Shown here: positions 16,740 to 27,282 of the stretch, in pieces
Layout of the letters: each line of letters opens with the position of its first letter
How positions within the stretch are numbered: position 1 is the stretch's first letter
Origin: Nonomuraea thailandensis
Lineage (GTDB): Bacteria > Actinomycetota > Actinomycetes > Streptosporangiales > Streptosporangiaceae
NCBI RefSeq assembly: GCF_024172165.1
Contig: NZ_JAMZEB010000002.1
Location: 7,461,501-7,525,500 of the forward strand
Length of the DNA stretch: 64,000 nucleotides
Reading direction: 5' to 3'
Notes under the pieces: model-generated
Seen by the model: the letters and a program-made list of their open reading frames with translations, nothing else
Databases searched by the model: none
What the model was told of the DNA's origin: nothing
Translations under genes and position numbers: made by a program

Positions 16740-19700
16740 TCAGCCGATCAGGTACCGCATCACCTTCCTCAGCGCCGCGGCCCGCTCGGCCGCGCCGGCG
16801 AGCTGCTCCACCCCGAACCCGAGCAGCACCGTGTCCCTGGTGGTCACGGCCGCCGTGGTGTCGGCCTGGTCGCGGGCGAAGTCGCCGGCGCCGGTCGGGC
16901 TGCCGGGCGGCGGGCCGGGGATGGCCCACGGCCCGAGCCCGGTCTCGAAGCCCTCGGACTCGACTGCGGTGCCGCCCACGACGACGCGGGTGTCGTCCAC
17001 GAACGCGCCCACCCCGCCGGTGCCGGGGTCGGTCACGTAGCTGATCGACACCTCGACCTGCTGCCCGGCGTAGGCGGACAGGTCGAAGGCCACCTGGTGC
17101 CAGCCGCCGGTGTCAGGGCCGGTGGTGAAGCGGTTCCACGAGCCCGTGGTGCCGGTCGGCGCGCAGGGGTTGCCGGGCGTCAGGTAGTGCAGCAGCCACG
17201 GGTGCTCCTCCAGGAGGAACCCGGCCTCGCACTCGGCCGGCACGCCGGTGTCGGTGCCGCCGTTGAGGTCCGGCAGCGTCGTCCAGTTGTCCTGGCCGAC
17301 GGTGTGGGCCTCGACGATGACGTTGTCGTAGCTCTCCTCGGTGTCGAAGGAGAGCTGGAAGGCGAGCTGCGGCTGCTGCGCCGCCGTCACAGAGCCCAGG
17401 TCGATCGTCCTGGTCAGCCGCATGTACGAGTCGTCGGCGTGCGGCCCGGCGATGTACCACTCGCCCTCGGCCGGATCGAACGGCCCCGGGGTGCCGAGCC
17501 GGTAGTCGGCCGCCGGCGTGCCGGTGAACCTCGGGAAGTCGGCGCCCATGGGAAGCAGGACCCCGGCCTCGTCCAGCGGGTTGTCCACCGTGGCGGGACC
17601 GCCGAACGTGCCGCTGAGCCCGGCCAGCGGGCCGGCGCCGGTGAAGCCGCTGGGGGCGGCGCGCGGGATGCGCCCGGCGACGCCCAGGTAGTACTGGGTG
17701 AAGTCGTCGGCCAGCAGCAGGCACTCGTCGAACAGGCCCTCGATGGTGGTGACCACGCAGTCGCCGTCCGGGTTGCCGTCGAGGCCGTAGTAGATGCCGC
17801 CGACGATGGTGTCGAGGATGCCGTAGTACGCGGCCGTCTCGCCGGTGTAGAGGAGCTTGCCGCCCTCGTTCAGGTAGTCGCGGACGGAGATGGTCAGGTC
17901 CTGCTGCGACCGCTTGACGTCGGCGTCGGGCAGGTCGCCGAGCGGCGTGACCGTGACCACGTCCTGCTGGTCCATGGACAGCCGGTTGTCGCCCAGCTCC
18001 CACACCAGGCCCTTGAAGTGCGACAGCACGCCGAGGTGGTGCGGCACGCCCTGGGCGTCCACGTCCCACGTCTCGGAGCCGTACCCGGCCGCCTTCAGCG
18101 CCTGCTGGTAGGTGGCGGCGTGCTTGGGCGCGGTCACCGACGGCGGGTAGTCGGGGTTGAGGCCCGTGTAGTCCTCGTTGGCCACCACCAGCACCTTGGC
18201 CGAGGAGTCCTTGGCCAGCGTGTAGGTGAAGCGGCTGCTGGAGACGGTGCCGGCGCCCGGCTTGAAGCCGGTGAACCAGACCTCGACCCTGTCACCGGGT
18301 CTCGCGCCGCTCACGGTGCCGCGGTACTCGGCGAAGTACAGGTCGTTCTCGTCGCCGTACCGCTCGCCGCCCTGCCACTCGCTCACGGACCTGGTCTGCG
18401 TGGGGCCGCCGTTGATGCGGTAACGCAGCGCCTTGGCGCCCAGCGACCGGCGCGCGGTGACCGCCACCGGCTGCGGGTCGCCGTAGGAGACGCTGAAGGA
18501 GTCCGGCCTGAAGTCCGGGACCGTGCGCCCGAGCACGGAGACCGGCCTGTCCGGCGTGTGCACGGACTTGGCGGTGGCGACGGCCAGGGGGACGTTCATC
18601 AGGAACTCCTCCTGGATCAGCCGCTCGTCGTCGGGGAAGGTGAAGCCGAGGCCGCCGGCGCAGGTCTCCACCGTCCACTCGTCGTCCGGGTACTTCGCGG
18701 CCGCCGCCTCGCACGTGGACATCTCGGGCGTGATGGACAGGGCGCCGCGCACGTTCGTCGTGTGCCCGTCGGTGTCGCCGTTGGTGGTGTAGAGCTCGGC
18801 CCCGATGTCCGGGTCGTACGTCGGCACGGCCGGGTCGGCGTCGTCGCCCAGCAGCGCCTCGAAGATCAGGTCGTCGGGCGCGGGGGTGGCCTGCTGCCAG
18901 CTGATCCCGTACAGGAGCAGCATGGCGGCCGAGTGGTAGTTGATCAGGTAGGTGAACTTCACCCGCCTGGTCAGGTTGTCGTAGGCCACGGTCTCCGGCT
19001 CCGACTGCGGCGCCGCGCCGCGGTAGGTCTGGCTGGAGAACACGCTGGACGAGCCCTCGTCGTCGTAGCGCCACTTGTAGGCGAAGTTGCGGTTCGGGTC
19101 GACGCCGTCGTTGCTGGTGATCTGCCCGTCGCCGTCGTTGTCGCGCAGGTTCTTGCGCCACAGGCGGTTGCCGGCGGTGAAGGTGTGGTCGTAGCCGTCG
19201 GGGTTGGCGACCGGCAGGAACCACAGCTCGGTGGTGTTGACGAGCTGGGTCAGCTCGGCGTTGCTCCCGTAGCCGTCGAGGAAGTGGTGCAGCAGCCGCC
19301 GCACCATCTCGGGCGTGATCCACTCGCGGGCGTGCTGGGCGGCCGAGTAGAGGATGGCGCGGCGGCTGCCGTCACGCAGCTTGCGGGCGTCCTTGGTCAC
19401 CTTGATCGCGGTGATCGGCGTGCCGTTGAGGCTGTTGCCGAGGTTGACGACCTTGGCGATGGCGGGCTCGGCCTCGGCGGCGGCGATGATCTCCTCGCGG
19501 ATGCCGCCCGCGCCGGCGTACCTCTTGAACACCCCGTCGGCCTGCTGCGCCGCCCTGGCGCTCGACGCCTGGGTCCTGAGGGTGACGCCCCGCTCGGCGA
19601 GCGTGCCGGCCAGCGCCGAGGCGAGGATGACCTCGACGGTGACCTTGCCGTCCGCCCGCTTGACGATCCGCATCTCCTCGCGGTCCACGCCCGCGGCCAC

Positions 19701-19853
19701 GAGCGTGGCCATCTGGTCCGCGGTGAGCTCGCCGGTATAGACGAAGACCCCGTCCGGGCCCGCCGGGGGCTTCGGCACCGCCGAGGCGGGCGGGATCGTG
19801 AACGAGCCGAGTAACAGGAGTGTGCTCGTGAGCATGAGCAGAATGCGCTTCAT
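16740..19853 (-). CDS. Secreted M14 zinc carboxypeptidase with long C-terminal extension
   Basis: A 1037-aa exported protein. The signal peptide is MKRILLMLTSTLLLLGSF-type with PPASA before the mature start. An M14 propeptide-like part precedes the catalytic domain. Zinc ligands are in QHAREW (H-x-x-E) and INYHSA, the DPNRNF motif follows GVDPNRNF, and the catalytic Glu lies in SITPEMS. After about aa 430 come a beta domain, a Rossmann-like segment (KVLVVANEDYTG...GGKLLYTGETAAYYG) and a C-terminal jelly-roll of the immune-inhibitor-A/MAM kind ending near ALRKVMRYLIG. Start chosen at the ATG with GGAGG before it. Probably a broad secreted peptidase. Confidence 0.92.
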   Translation of the reverse strand: MKRILLMLTSTLLLLGSFTIPPASAVPKPPAGPDGVFVYTGELTADQMATLVAAGVDREEMRIVKRADGKVTVEVILASALAGTLAERGVTLRTQASSARAAQQADGVFKRYAGAGGIREEIIAAAEAEPAIAKVVNLGNSLNGTPITAIKVTKDARKLRDGSRRAILYSAAQHAREWITPEMVRRLLHHFLDGYGSNAELTQLVNTTELWFLPVANPDGYDHTFTAGNRLWRKNLRDNDGDGQITSNDGVDPNRNFAYKWRYDDEGSSSVFSSQTYRGAAPQSEPETVAYDNLTRRVKFTYLINYHSAAMLLLYGISWQQATPAPDDLIFEALLGDDADPAVPTYDPDIGAELYTTNGDTDGHTTNVRGALSITPEMSTCEAAAAKYPDDEWTVETCAGGLGFTFPDDERLIQEEFLMNVPLAVATAKSVHTPDRPVSVLGRTVPDFRPDSFSVSYGDPQPVAVTARRSLGAKALRYRINGGPTQTRSVSEWQGGERYGDENDLYFAEYRGTVSGARPGDRVEVWFTGFKPGAGTVSSSRFTYTLAKDSSAKVLVVANEDYTGLNPDYPPSVTAPKHAATYQQALKAAGYGSETWDVDAQGVPHHLGVLSHFKGLVWELGDNRLSMDQQDVVTVTPLGDLPDADVKRSQQDLTISVRDYLNEGGKLLYTGETAAYYGILDTIVGGIYYGLDGNPDGDCVVTTIEGLFDECLLLADDFTQYYLGVAGRIPRAAPSGFTGAGPLAGLSGTFGGPATVDNPLDEAGVLLPMGADFPRFTGTPAADYRLGTPGPFDPAEGEWYIAGPHADDSYMRLTRTIDLGSVTAAQQPQLAFQLSFDTEESYDNVIVEAHTVGQDNWTTLPDLNGGTDTGVPAECEAGFLLEEHPWLLHYLTPGNPCAPTGTTGSWNRFTTGPDTGGWHQVAFDLSAYAGQQVEVSISYVTDPGTGGVGAFVDDTRVVVGGTAVESEGFETGLGPWAIPGPPPGSPTGAGDFARDQADTTAAVTTRDTVLLGFGVEQLAGAAERAAALRKVMRYLIG

Positions 19854-20142
19854 CGCGCCTCCGAGAAGAAGCCCCCGAATGCCGCTAAGGATGCCCGCAA
19901 TGTCCGCGTATGCGGAGGGCTTGTCAATCCACGCGGCCACATCCGGTCAATGTTCAACCAAAAGGCGATCGCATTCGTATGACCACGCGAACGGCCAGGA
20001 ATGCGCGCGTCACGGCGAGGTGGCGGTGAGGCGGCGAAGCGTGCCCCTGGAAGGCCGCCGGCGCGGGACGGCGGGTGGGGTGCCGCGGGCTTGCCGTAAA
20101 GAAAAAACGGGCTGCTCCCAAGGAGCAGCCCGTCACCGGAGC
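19854..20142. other. Intergenic region between glyS and the carboxypeptidase
   Basis: Apart from the glyS terminator at its right end, I see no coding frame or dyad I can name. The part near 19900-19990 is relatively AT-rich and probably holds the carboxypeptidase promoter. Confidence 0.4.
20096..20132 (-). terminator. Intrinsic terminator of glyS
   Basis: CGGGCTGCTCC (20108-20118) and GGAGCAGCCCG (20122-20132) form a perfect 11-bp stem with a CAA loop. Read leftward it is followed by TTTTTTCTTTAC (complement of 20096-20107). This is a textbook rho-independent terminator 11 bp after the glyS stop codon. Confidence 0.93.
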
Positions 20143-21528
<1,386 letters not shown>

Positions 21529-21622
21529 TTTGGTTGATTCTCTTTCCGGCTGGAGGTCGGCGAGGGAAATTGGTGAGATCCCAGCTTAGGGGACGGGCAC
21601 CCGCTCTCGCGCGGGAGTAATG

Positions 21623-21910
21623 CTACGCCCCGTCCCGGGTGTAGACGTCCTCGAACGCGCTGGGCTCGTTCAGCATCAGAATCATCAGGGGATACATCAC
21701 CATTCGGGCGGCGGACAGCGCCCTGCGGTAGAAGCCGGCGCCCTCCCATTCCGTCACCAGAGCCCACAGATTGGGCTCGTCCACCGAGCGGGCCAGCCGG
21801 CCCCGCTGGTAGCCGGGCTGGTCGGCGAACGTGTCGAGGATGGCGTGGCCCTGCTTGACGAAGTCTTGGGACTGGGACTCTGGAACGGTGTATCGGATCA
21901 CGGCGAGCAC
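21623..21910 (-). CDS. Antibiotic biosynthesis monooxygenase (ABM)-fold protein
   Basis: A 95-aa ferredoxin-like alpha/beta protein. MLAVIRYTVPESQSQDF starts the first strand and helix, PGYQRGRLARSVDEPNLW leads into strands 2-3, and WALVTEWEGAGFYRRAL is the characteristic 'tEWxs..afrral' segment of ABM proteins. Such proteins are small cofactor-free oxygenases or ligand binders. No antibiotic cluster is present here, so a housekeeping role is more likely. It is followed leftward, 95 bp away, by glyS. Confidence 0.8.
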   Translation of the reverse strand: MLAVIRYTVPESQSQDFVKQGHAILDTFADQPGYQRGRLARSVDEPNLWALVTEWEGAGFYRRALSAARMVMYPLMILMLNEPSAFEDVYTRDGA

Positions 21911-22000
21911 GCGACCAGCCTAAAGGCGCTCGCCTCGCGTGTGACCCCGAACATGCGCGCGGCCCGCGCCCGGGGCCCGATCTCCCGTAGGCTTCGGGGC

Positions 22001-22339
22001 GTGGCCCCTGACAACAAGCAGCCCCAGGGCGAGCGGTTCTTCACGCCGGGCGCGAGCGGTTTCCGCAAGGCGGTCGAGCAGCGCAGCGCGGTGCCGATGA
22101 CGTTCCTGTTCACGCAGGTGCCGCGGTGGGTGGCGCCGGCCATGCTGGTGATCCTGCTGCTGGCGGGGTTCGCCGTGACCAACCCGCTGGGCGGGGTGGC
22201 CGTGCTGCCGGTGCTCGCCTTCGTGGGGTGGCTGGCCTACCTGTCGTGGCCGTCCCTGAGCGCCGGCGGGAAGCTGTTGCGGGTCGCCATGCTCACCTTC
22301 CTGGTGCTCCTGGTGGCGACCCGCTTCGGGGCTATCTAG
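22001..22339 (+). CDS. Small membrane protein, DUF6703-like
   Basis: A 112-aa protein. A polar N-terminus with FFTPGASGFRKAVEQRSA is followed by three hydrophobic segments (WVAPAMLVILLLAGFAV; VAVLPVLAFVGWLAYL; LLRVAMLTFLVLLVAT). The pattern resembles the actinobacterial DUF6703 family of unknown function; the label is from memory and is tentative. The GTG at 22001 follows an intergenic region shared with the divergent ABM gene. Confidence 0.65.
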   Translation: MAPDNKQPQGERFFTPGASGFRKAVEQRSAVPMTFLFTQVPRWVAPAMLVILLLAGFAVTNPLGGVAVLPVLAFVGWLAYLSWPSLSAGGKLLRVAMLTFLVLLVATRFGAI

Positions 22340-22347
22340 CGGCCTGT

Positions 22348-23877
22348 CTAGGGCAGCAGCGTGTAGCTGGGGAAGTTGCCCGGGAGGCGTTCGGCGTCCG
22401 GGCCGCTGGTGGCGGCGCGGACGAGCAGGTCGCCGCCGACGAACGCGCCGCGCCACGACGCGCCGAGCCCGCCGAACAGCTCCTCGCGGTCCCCGCGCGA
22501 GCGCGGCCGGTTGTGACCGACCTTGAAGGCGCGCACCTCGGGCGCGAGCCGGGCGAAGGTGTCCTCCGACTCGCAGGAAAGGGTGGCCACCAGGGCGCCG
22601 TTGCTGGCGTTCATCGCGGCCAGCAGCTCGGCCTCCGTGTCCACCAGCACGATCGTGTCCACGGGGCCGAACGGCTCCGCGTGGTGGAGGGGTGAGGAGG
22701 GCGGCGGGTTGAGCAGCGCCGTCGGCGCGAAGTAAGCGGAAATATCTTGACCGGGGAGGAAGTGTCCGGAGTCGAGGGACGCGCGGTGGATCGGCACGCC
22801 GCCCCTCGTGACCGCCTCGTCCACCTGGTCGGCCAGTTCCTTGGCCTTCGAGGCGTTGATCAGCGGGCCGAAGTCGAGCGAGGGCAGGTCGTCGTCAGGG
22901 TCAGCCACGGCCAGCGGGTGACCGAACCGCAGCGAGCCGACCGCCTCCAGGTAGGCCCTCAGGAACTCGGGGAAGAGCGAGCGCTGCACGACGAAGCGCG
23001 GGTAGGCGGTGCAGCGCTGCTTGGCGTAGTCGAAGGAGCCGCGGATCTGCCGGGCGAGCAGGTCCCAGTCGCCGTACTCCCAGACGCCCCAGCAGTTCAG
23101 CCCCTCCTGCTCCAGCACGTGGCGCCGCCCGAGGTCGGCCAGCGAGGTGGCCACCTTGGCCCCGGCGTCCCTGCCGCCCACGAACGACACGCAGCCCAGC
23201 GAGCCCGAGCCGACGAGCACCGGCGACAGCTCCGCCCCTCCCCCGCTGACCAGCGTGAACGGCAACCCCTCCCGCACCGCGAGCGCGCAGGCCAGGGTGA
23301 GGCAGCACAGGCCGCCGTCGGTGGGCGTCTTGGCGATCACCGCGTTGCCGGCCAGCGCCTGCACGAGCATGGCGTGCATGAGCACGCTCATCGGATAGTT
23401 CCAGCTCGCGATGTTGCTGACCGGGCCCGGCAGCGGCGTGCGGCCCGCCACCATGCGCTCGATCTCCTCGGCGTACCAGCGCACGCCGTCCAGGCAGCGG
23501 TCCACGTCGGCGCAGGCCGTCTTCCACGGCTTGCCGATCTCCCAGACCAGCAGCAGGGCGAGCAGGTCGCGGTGCGCGGCCATGGAGTCCACGGCCGCCA
23601 GGACCATGGCCTTGCGCTCGGCGAGCGGCAGGTGGCGCCAGCGCCGGTGCTCCTCGACCGCGCCCGCCACCGCCCGGCCGGCGCCGGCCCGGTCGAGCCT
23701 GGGCAGGCCGGCGATGGCGGTGCCGTCGAGCGGCGAGAAGCCCGGCACCGGCCGCCCGTCGCGGTGCCAGATGCCGCCCCAGTGGTTCAGCACACGGTCG
23801 TCGTGGAAGGCTTCGGGAGCCGCCGAACAGCAACGTTCGTAGGCGTCCCGCCAGGATGTGCCCGGCTTGAGCCGCAT
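22348..23877 (-). CDS. Aldehyde dehydrogenase-like protein of the glyoxylate operon
   Basis: A 509-aa member of the ALDH superfamily. The catalytic Cys is in AKQRCTAYPRF, the general-base Glu in VLEQEGLNCWG, cofactor-binding parts are SWNYPMSVLMHAMLVQALAGN and SFVGGRDAGA, and the C-terminal FGPVDTIVL corresponds to the usual 'EPFGPV'. The start ATG at 23877 has GAGGAGG six bases before it; an in-frame ATG 21 bases upstream lacks that. It is the last gene of the sucCD-hyi-garR-gcl unit, 65 bp after gcl. It may oxidise or reduce a C2/C3 aldehyde such as glyoxylate or tartronate semialdehyde (inference from neighbours). Confidence 0.82.
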   Translation of the reverse strand: MRLKPGTSWRDAYERCCSAAPEAFHDDRVLNHWGGIWHRDGRPVPGFSPLDGTAIAGLPRLDRAGAGRAVAGAVEEHRRWRHLPLAERKAMVLAAVDSMAAHRDLLALLLVWEIGKPWKTACADVDRCLDGVRWYAEEIERMVAGRTPLPGPVSNIASWNYPMSVLMHAMLVQALAGNAVIAKTPTDGGLCCLTLACALAVREGLPFTLVSGGGAELSPVLVGSGSLGCVSFVGGRDAGAKVATSLADLGRRHVLEQEGLNCWGVWEYGDWDLLARQIRGSFDYAKQRCTAYPRFVVQRSLFPEFLRAYLEAVGSLRFGHPLAVADPDDDLPSLDFGPLINASKAKELADQVDEAVTRGGVPIHRASLDSGHFLPGQDISAYFAPTALLNPPPSSPLHHAEPFGPVDTIVLVDTEAELLAAMNASNGALVATLSCESEDTFARLAPEVRAFKVGHNRPRSRGDREELFGGLGASWRGAFVGGDLLVRAATSGPDAERLPGNFPSYTLLP

Positions 23878-23891
23878 GTCCGTCCTCCTCA

Positions 23892-23941
23892 GTCGCATCT
23901 CGGTCGGATTCGATCAGATCGCGGTCGCATCCCGGTCGGAT
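23892..23941. repeat. Two 18-bp direct repeats between gcl and the ALDH gene
   Basis: GTCGCATCTCGGTCGGAT (23892-23909) and GTCGCATCCCGGTCGGAT (23924-23941) differ at one base and are offset by 32 bp. They fill the short gap after gcl. Function unknown. Confidence 0.7.
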
Positions 23942-23942
23942 C

Positions 23943-25664
23943 TCAGTCGGACCAGTCGGCGGTGATGAGCTCGGGCAGCGGCTCGAACTCCTTGACGGCC
24001 TCCAGCGACGGGCCCATGGCGGCGTTCGCCTCGCGCTCCACCATCACCTCCACCAGGACCGGCAGCCTCTTGTCCGCCGCCTCGGCGGTGGCCCAGGCCA
24101 GCGCGTCGCGGATGTCGCCGGGCAGCTCCACCCGCCGTGCCGGGCAGCCGAACGCCTCCATGGCCTTGACATGGTCGATGCCGCCCTCCCCGTAGTGCAG
24201 GTCGACGGCGTAGTTCATGCCGTACGGGAGCTCGGCCTGCCGGATCAGCCCCAGGTACTCGTTGTTGATCATGACGATGACGAACGGCACCCGGTACTGC
24301 GCCGCCACCGCCACCTCCTCCATCAGGAACTGGAAGGAGTAGTCACCGACCACCGCCACGACCTGCCGCTCGGGATGGGCGAGCTTGACCCCCATGGCGG
24401 CGGGCACCTCCCAGCCCAGCGGCCCGGCCTGCCCGCAGACCAGGTAGCGGCGCGGCAGGTAGGTGGTCTGGAACTGGCCCGACCAGATCTGGTAGAGCCC
24501 GATCGCGGTGACGAACGTGGTGTCCCGCGGGAAGTACTCGTTGATCTCCTTGAACACCCTGGGCGGCTTGATCGGCACGTCCTCGAAGTCGTCCCTGCGG
24601 CCCATCGTGCCGCGCAGCTCGGCCACCCTGCGCGGCCACTTGCCCGCCTCCCTGCGCTCGCCGCGGCGGCGCGCCTCGTCGCGCAGGTCGGCCAGCACCG
24701 GGCGGGCGTGCCCGAGGACGCCCAGGTCCGGCTCGAAGACCCGCCCGATCTGCATGGGGTCGATGTCCACGTGCACGAACTTGCGCCCCCGGCGGTAGAC
24801 GTCGAGATCGCCGGTGTGCCGGTCGCCGAAGCGGGCGCCCACGGCCAGCACCAGGTCGCTCTCCAGGAACGCGGCGTTGCCCCACCGCGTCTGCGTCTGT
24901 ATGCCCGCCATCCCGGCGAACAGCGGGTGGTCCTCGGGGAAGGCCCCCTTGCCCATGAGCGTGACCTGCACCGGGACCTGAAGGTGCTCGGCCAGCGCCC
25001 GCAGTTCCTCGGTCGCGTCACCGATGATCACGCCGCCGCCCGCCAGGATGATCGGCCGCCTGGCCTCCTCCAGCAGGTCCATGGCCGCCCGGACGGCCTT
25101 GGGCAGCGGCCGGGGGACCTCGACGGGCAGCGGCGCGTCCAGCGCGCGGTCGTACCGGCAGGAACCGCGCTGGACGTCGAGCGGGAGGTCGATGAGCACC
25201 GGCCCGGGACGTCCCGACCGGGCGATCCTGAACGCCTCCCTGAACAGCCACGGCGCCTGGGCGGGCTCCTTGAGCTGCACCGCCCACTTGGTCACCGGCT
25301 TGGCGATCTCCACGATGTCCACCGCCTGGAACGCCTCCTGGTGCAGCTTGGAGGTCACGGCCTGCCCGGTGACGCAGATCATCGGGATCGAGTCGGCCAG
25401 CGCGGTGTAGAGACCGGTGATCATGTTCGTGCCGGCGGGGCCGCTGGTGCCGATGCAGACGCCGACGTTCCCGGTGACCCTGGCCCAGCCGTCGGCCGCG
25501 TGGGTGCCGCCCTCCTCGTGCCGTACGGTGATGTGCCGGATCGAGCTGTTCTGGAGCGCGGCGTACAGGGGCAGGATGGCCGCGCCGGGGATGCCGAAGA
25601 CGGTGTCCACCCCCTCCGACTCCAGCACCTGGACCACGGCCTCCATGCAGGGCATTCGGTTCAT
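23943..25664 (-). CDS. gcl: Glyoxylate carboligase (tartronate-semialdehyde synthase)-like
   Basis: A 573-aa ThDP enzyme that would condense two glyoxylate to tartronate semialdehyde + CO2. It aligns along its length with E. coli Gcl as I remember it: FGIPGAAILPLY, GTSGPAGTNMITGLY, QEAFQAVDIVEIAKPVTK, VLIDLPLDVQ, FVHVDIDPMQIGRVFEPDLG, NCGQAGPLGW-like VCGQAGPLGW. The ThDP motif is GDYSFQFL to INNEYLG. One oddity: Gcl uses Val51 where other ThDP enzymes have Glu, but here the position is E50 (RHEEGG). The ATG overlaps the garR stop (ATGA). Confidence 0.85.
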   Translation of the reverse strand: MNRMPCMEAVVQVLESEGVDTVFGIPGAAILPLYAALQNSSIRHITVRHEEGGTHAADGWARVTGNVGVCIGTSGPAGTNMITGLYTALADSIPMICVTGQAVTSKLHQEAFQAVDIVEIAKPVTKWAVQLKEPAQAPWLFREAFRIARSGRPGPVLIDLPLDVQRGSCRYDRALDAPLPVEVPRPLPKAVRAAMDLLEEARRPIILAGGGVIIGDATEELRALAEHLQVPVQVTLMGKGAFPEDHPLFAGMAGIQTQTRWGNAAFLESDLVLAVGARFGDRHTGDLDVYRRGRKFVHVDIDPMQIGRVFEPDLGVLGHARPVLADLRDEARRRGERREAGKWPRRVAELRGTMGRRDDFEDVPIKPPRVFKEINEYFPRDTTFVTAIGLYQIWSGQFQTTYLPRRYLVCGQAGPLGWEVPAAMGVKLAHPERQVVAVVGDYSFQFLMEEVAVAAQYRVPFVIVMINNEYLGLIRQAELPYGMNYAVDLHYGEGGIDHVKAMEAFGCPARRVELPGDIRDALAWATAEAADKRLPVLVEVMVEREANAAMGPSLEAVKEFEPLPELITADWSD

Positions 25665-26521
25665 GCGTTGAGCCTTTCGATCACCTTGAGCAGGGCGGAG
25701 TGGTCGAGCGAGCCGTGGCCCTGCGCCCTGGCCGCGGCCACGAGCTGGGCGACCTGCCCGGTGAGCGGCAGGCTGACTCCGGCCTCGCGGGCCGCGGCCA
25801 GGGCGATGCCCATGTCCTTGTGGTGCAGGTCGATGCGGAAGCCGGGGGCGAACTCCCGCTTGACCATGGTGTGCCGCTTGAGCTCCAGGATCCGCGAGCC
25901 CGCCAGGCCGCCGGCCAGCACGTCGAGCCCGGGGGCCGGGTCCACGCCGGACGCCTCCAGCAGCACGATGGCCTCCGAGACGAGCCCGTAGATGCCGCCC
26001 ACCACGAGCTGGTTGGCCGCCTTGACGGTCTGGCCCGCGCCTGCCGGGCCGACGTGCACGATGGTGACGCCGAGGCGCTCCAGGACGGGCCTGGCCGCCT
26101 CGAAGTCGTCGGGCGCGCCGCCGACCATGATGGACAGGGTGCCGTCGACCGCGCCGCGCTCGCCGCCGCTGACCGGCGCGTCCAGGGCCCGCACGCCGAC
26201 CTTCGCGGCCTCCCTGGCCACCCATCGGGAGGTCTCCGGCTTGATCGTGCTCATGTCCACGTAGAGCAGGTTCGGCTTGGCGTACTCGATGACGAGCGGC
26301 GCGACCGCCTCGACCTGCGGCGAGTCGGGCAGCATGGAGATGACGACGTCCGCGCCGGCGACCGCGTCCACCACGCCCGCGGCGCCCTTGCCGCCCAGGG
26401 CGACGAGCTGCTCGACGCGCTCGGCACTCACGTCATAACCGGTCACGACATATCCGGCCTTGAGGAGGTTGGCGGCCATCGGGCTGCCCATGATCCCCAG
26501 ACCGACGAACCCGATGTTCAT
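25661..26521 (-). CDS. garR: 2-hydroxy-3-oxopropionate (tartronate semialdehyde) reductase
   Basis: A 286-aa beta-hydroxyacid dehydrogenase. The NAD(P) loop GLGIMGSPMAANLLKAG is at aa 7-23, the substrate motif DAPVSGGERGA at about 119, and the catalytic Lys in GQTVKAANQLVVG at about 170. It would reduce tartronate semialdehyde from the carboligase to D-glycerate. ATGA overlaps on both sides show tight translational coupling with hyi and gcl. The family is certain; substrate follows from sequence and neighbours. Confidence 0.93.
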   Translation of the reverse strand: MNIGFVGLGIMGSPMAANLLKAGYVVTGYDVSAERVEQLVALGGKGAAGVVDAVAGADVVISMLPDSPQVEAVAPLVIEYAKPNLLYVDMSTIKPETSRWVAREAAKVGVRALDAPVSGGERGAVDGTLSIMVGGAPDDFEAARPVLERLGVTIVHVGPAGAGQTVKAANQLVVGGIYGLVSEAIVLLEASGVDPAPGLDVLAGGLAGSRILELKRHTMVKREFAPGFRIDLHHKDMGIALAAAREAGVSLPLTGQVAQLVAAARAQGHGSLDHSALLKVIERLNA

Positions 26522-27282
26522 CCTTGCCTCCAGTCGAACGCGCCCGGCCCCTCGTGCCGGTACTCCAGGCCGACGTGGCCGCGGTACCCCGCCGCCTCCA
26601 GGTGCGCGAAGATCTCCTCGTACGGCATCGCGCCGCTTCCCGGCCGCCCCCTGCCGGGATCGTCGGCGATCTGCACGTGCCCGAACCGGCCCGCGTGCCG
26701 GTCGATGAGCGCGAGCACGTTCTCGCCCATCCGGTGCAGGTGGTAGAGGTCGGCCAGGAAGGCCACGTTGTCCCTGTCCACCTCGTCGATGAGCTCGAAC
26801 GCCGCACCCGCCGAGGTGATCGGGTAGAGCGGGTTCTCGTGGGAGTTGAGCGCCTCGACGACCACGGTCGCACCGATGCCCCTGGCCGCGTCCGCCGCCC
26901 TGCGCAGGTTCGCCACGGCCAGCTCCCTGTCGGTGCCGGGGCCGTTGCCGTACAGGGCGTTCAGCACCGGGCAGCCCAGCTCGCCGGCGAGCCGGACGGC
27001 GACCTCGATGTTGGCCTGGAAGCGGGCCGAGGACTCCGGCCTGGCCAGCAGGCCGCGCTCGCCCGCCGCCATGTCACCGGCGTCGAAGTTGAGCCCGACC
27101 AGGCGCACCCCGGCCTCCTCGATGGCCTGCCGCAGCTCGGCCAGCGCCGCGCCGCCGGGGTCCGGGCCGTCGAACGGCCACCACAGCTCGACCGCGTCGA
27201 AGCCGCACTTGGCCGCCGCCGCCGGGCGCTCCAGCAGCGGCAGGTCGGTGAAGAGGATGGAGAGGTTGACGTCGAATCTCAT
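26518..27282 (-). CDS. hyi: Hydroxypyruvate isomerase family TIM-barrel protein
   Basis: A 254-aa xylose-isomerase-like TIM barrel. MRFDVNLSILFTDLPLLERP opens as in Hyi (the 'N-S-x-L-F-x-E-x-P-F-x-E-R' type), VELWWPFDGPD follows, and metal-site Glu/His residues lie in VVEALNSHENP, FLADLYHLHRMGEN, GHVQIADDPGR and VGLEYRHEG. It interconverts hydroxypyruvate and tartronate semialdehyde. The ATG overlaps the sucD stop by 4 bp and its own end overlaps garR. A much longer open frame upstream is an artefact. Confidence 0.93.
   Translation of the reverse strand: MRFDVNLSILFTDLPLLERPAAAAKCGFDAVELWWPFDGPDPGGAALAELRQAIEEAGVRLVGLNFDAGDMAAGERGLLARPESSARFQANIEVAVRLAGELGCPVLNALYGNGPGTDRELAVANLRRAADAARGIGATVVVEALNSHENPLYPITSAGAAFELIDEVDRDNVAFLADLYHLHRMGENVLALIDRHAGRFGHVQIADDPGRGRPGSGAMPYEEIFAHLEAAGYRGHVGLEYRHEGPGAFDWRQG

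Noticed and set aside
16623..19814. A 1063-aa plus-strand open frame opposite the carboxypeptidase
   Set aside because: It is antisense to a clear M14 enzyme, with Val/Gly/Arg-rich composition and no domain.
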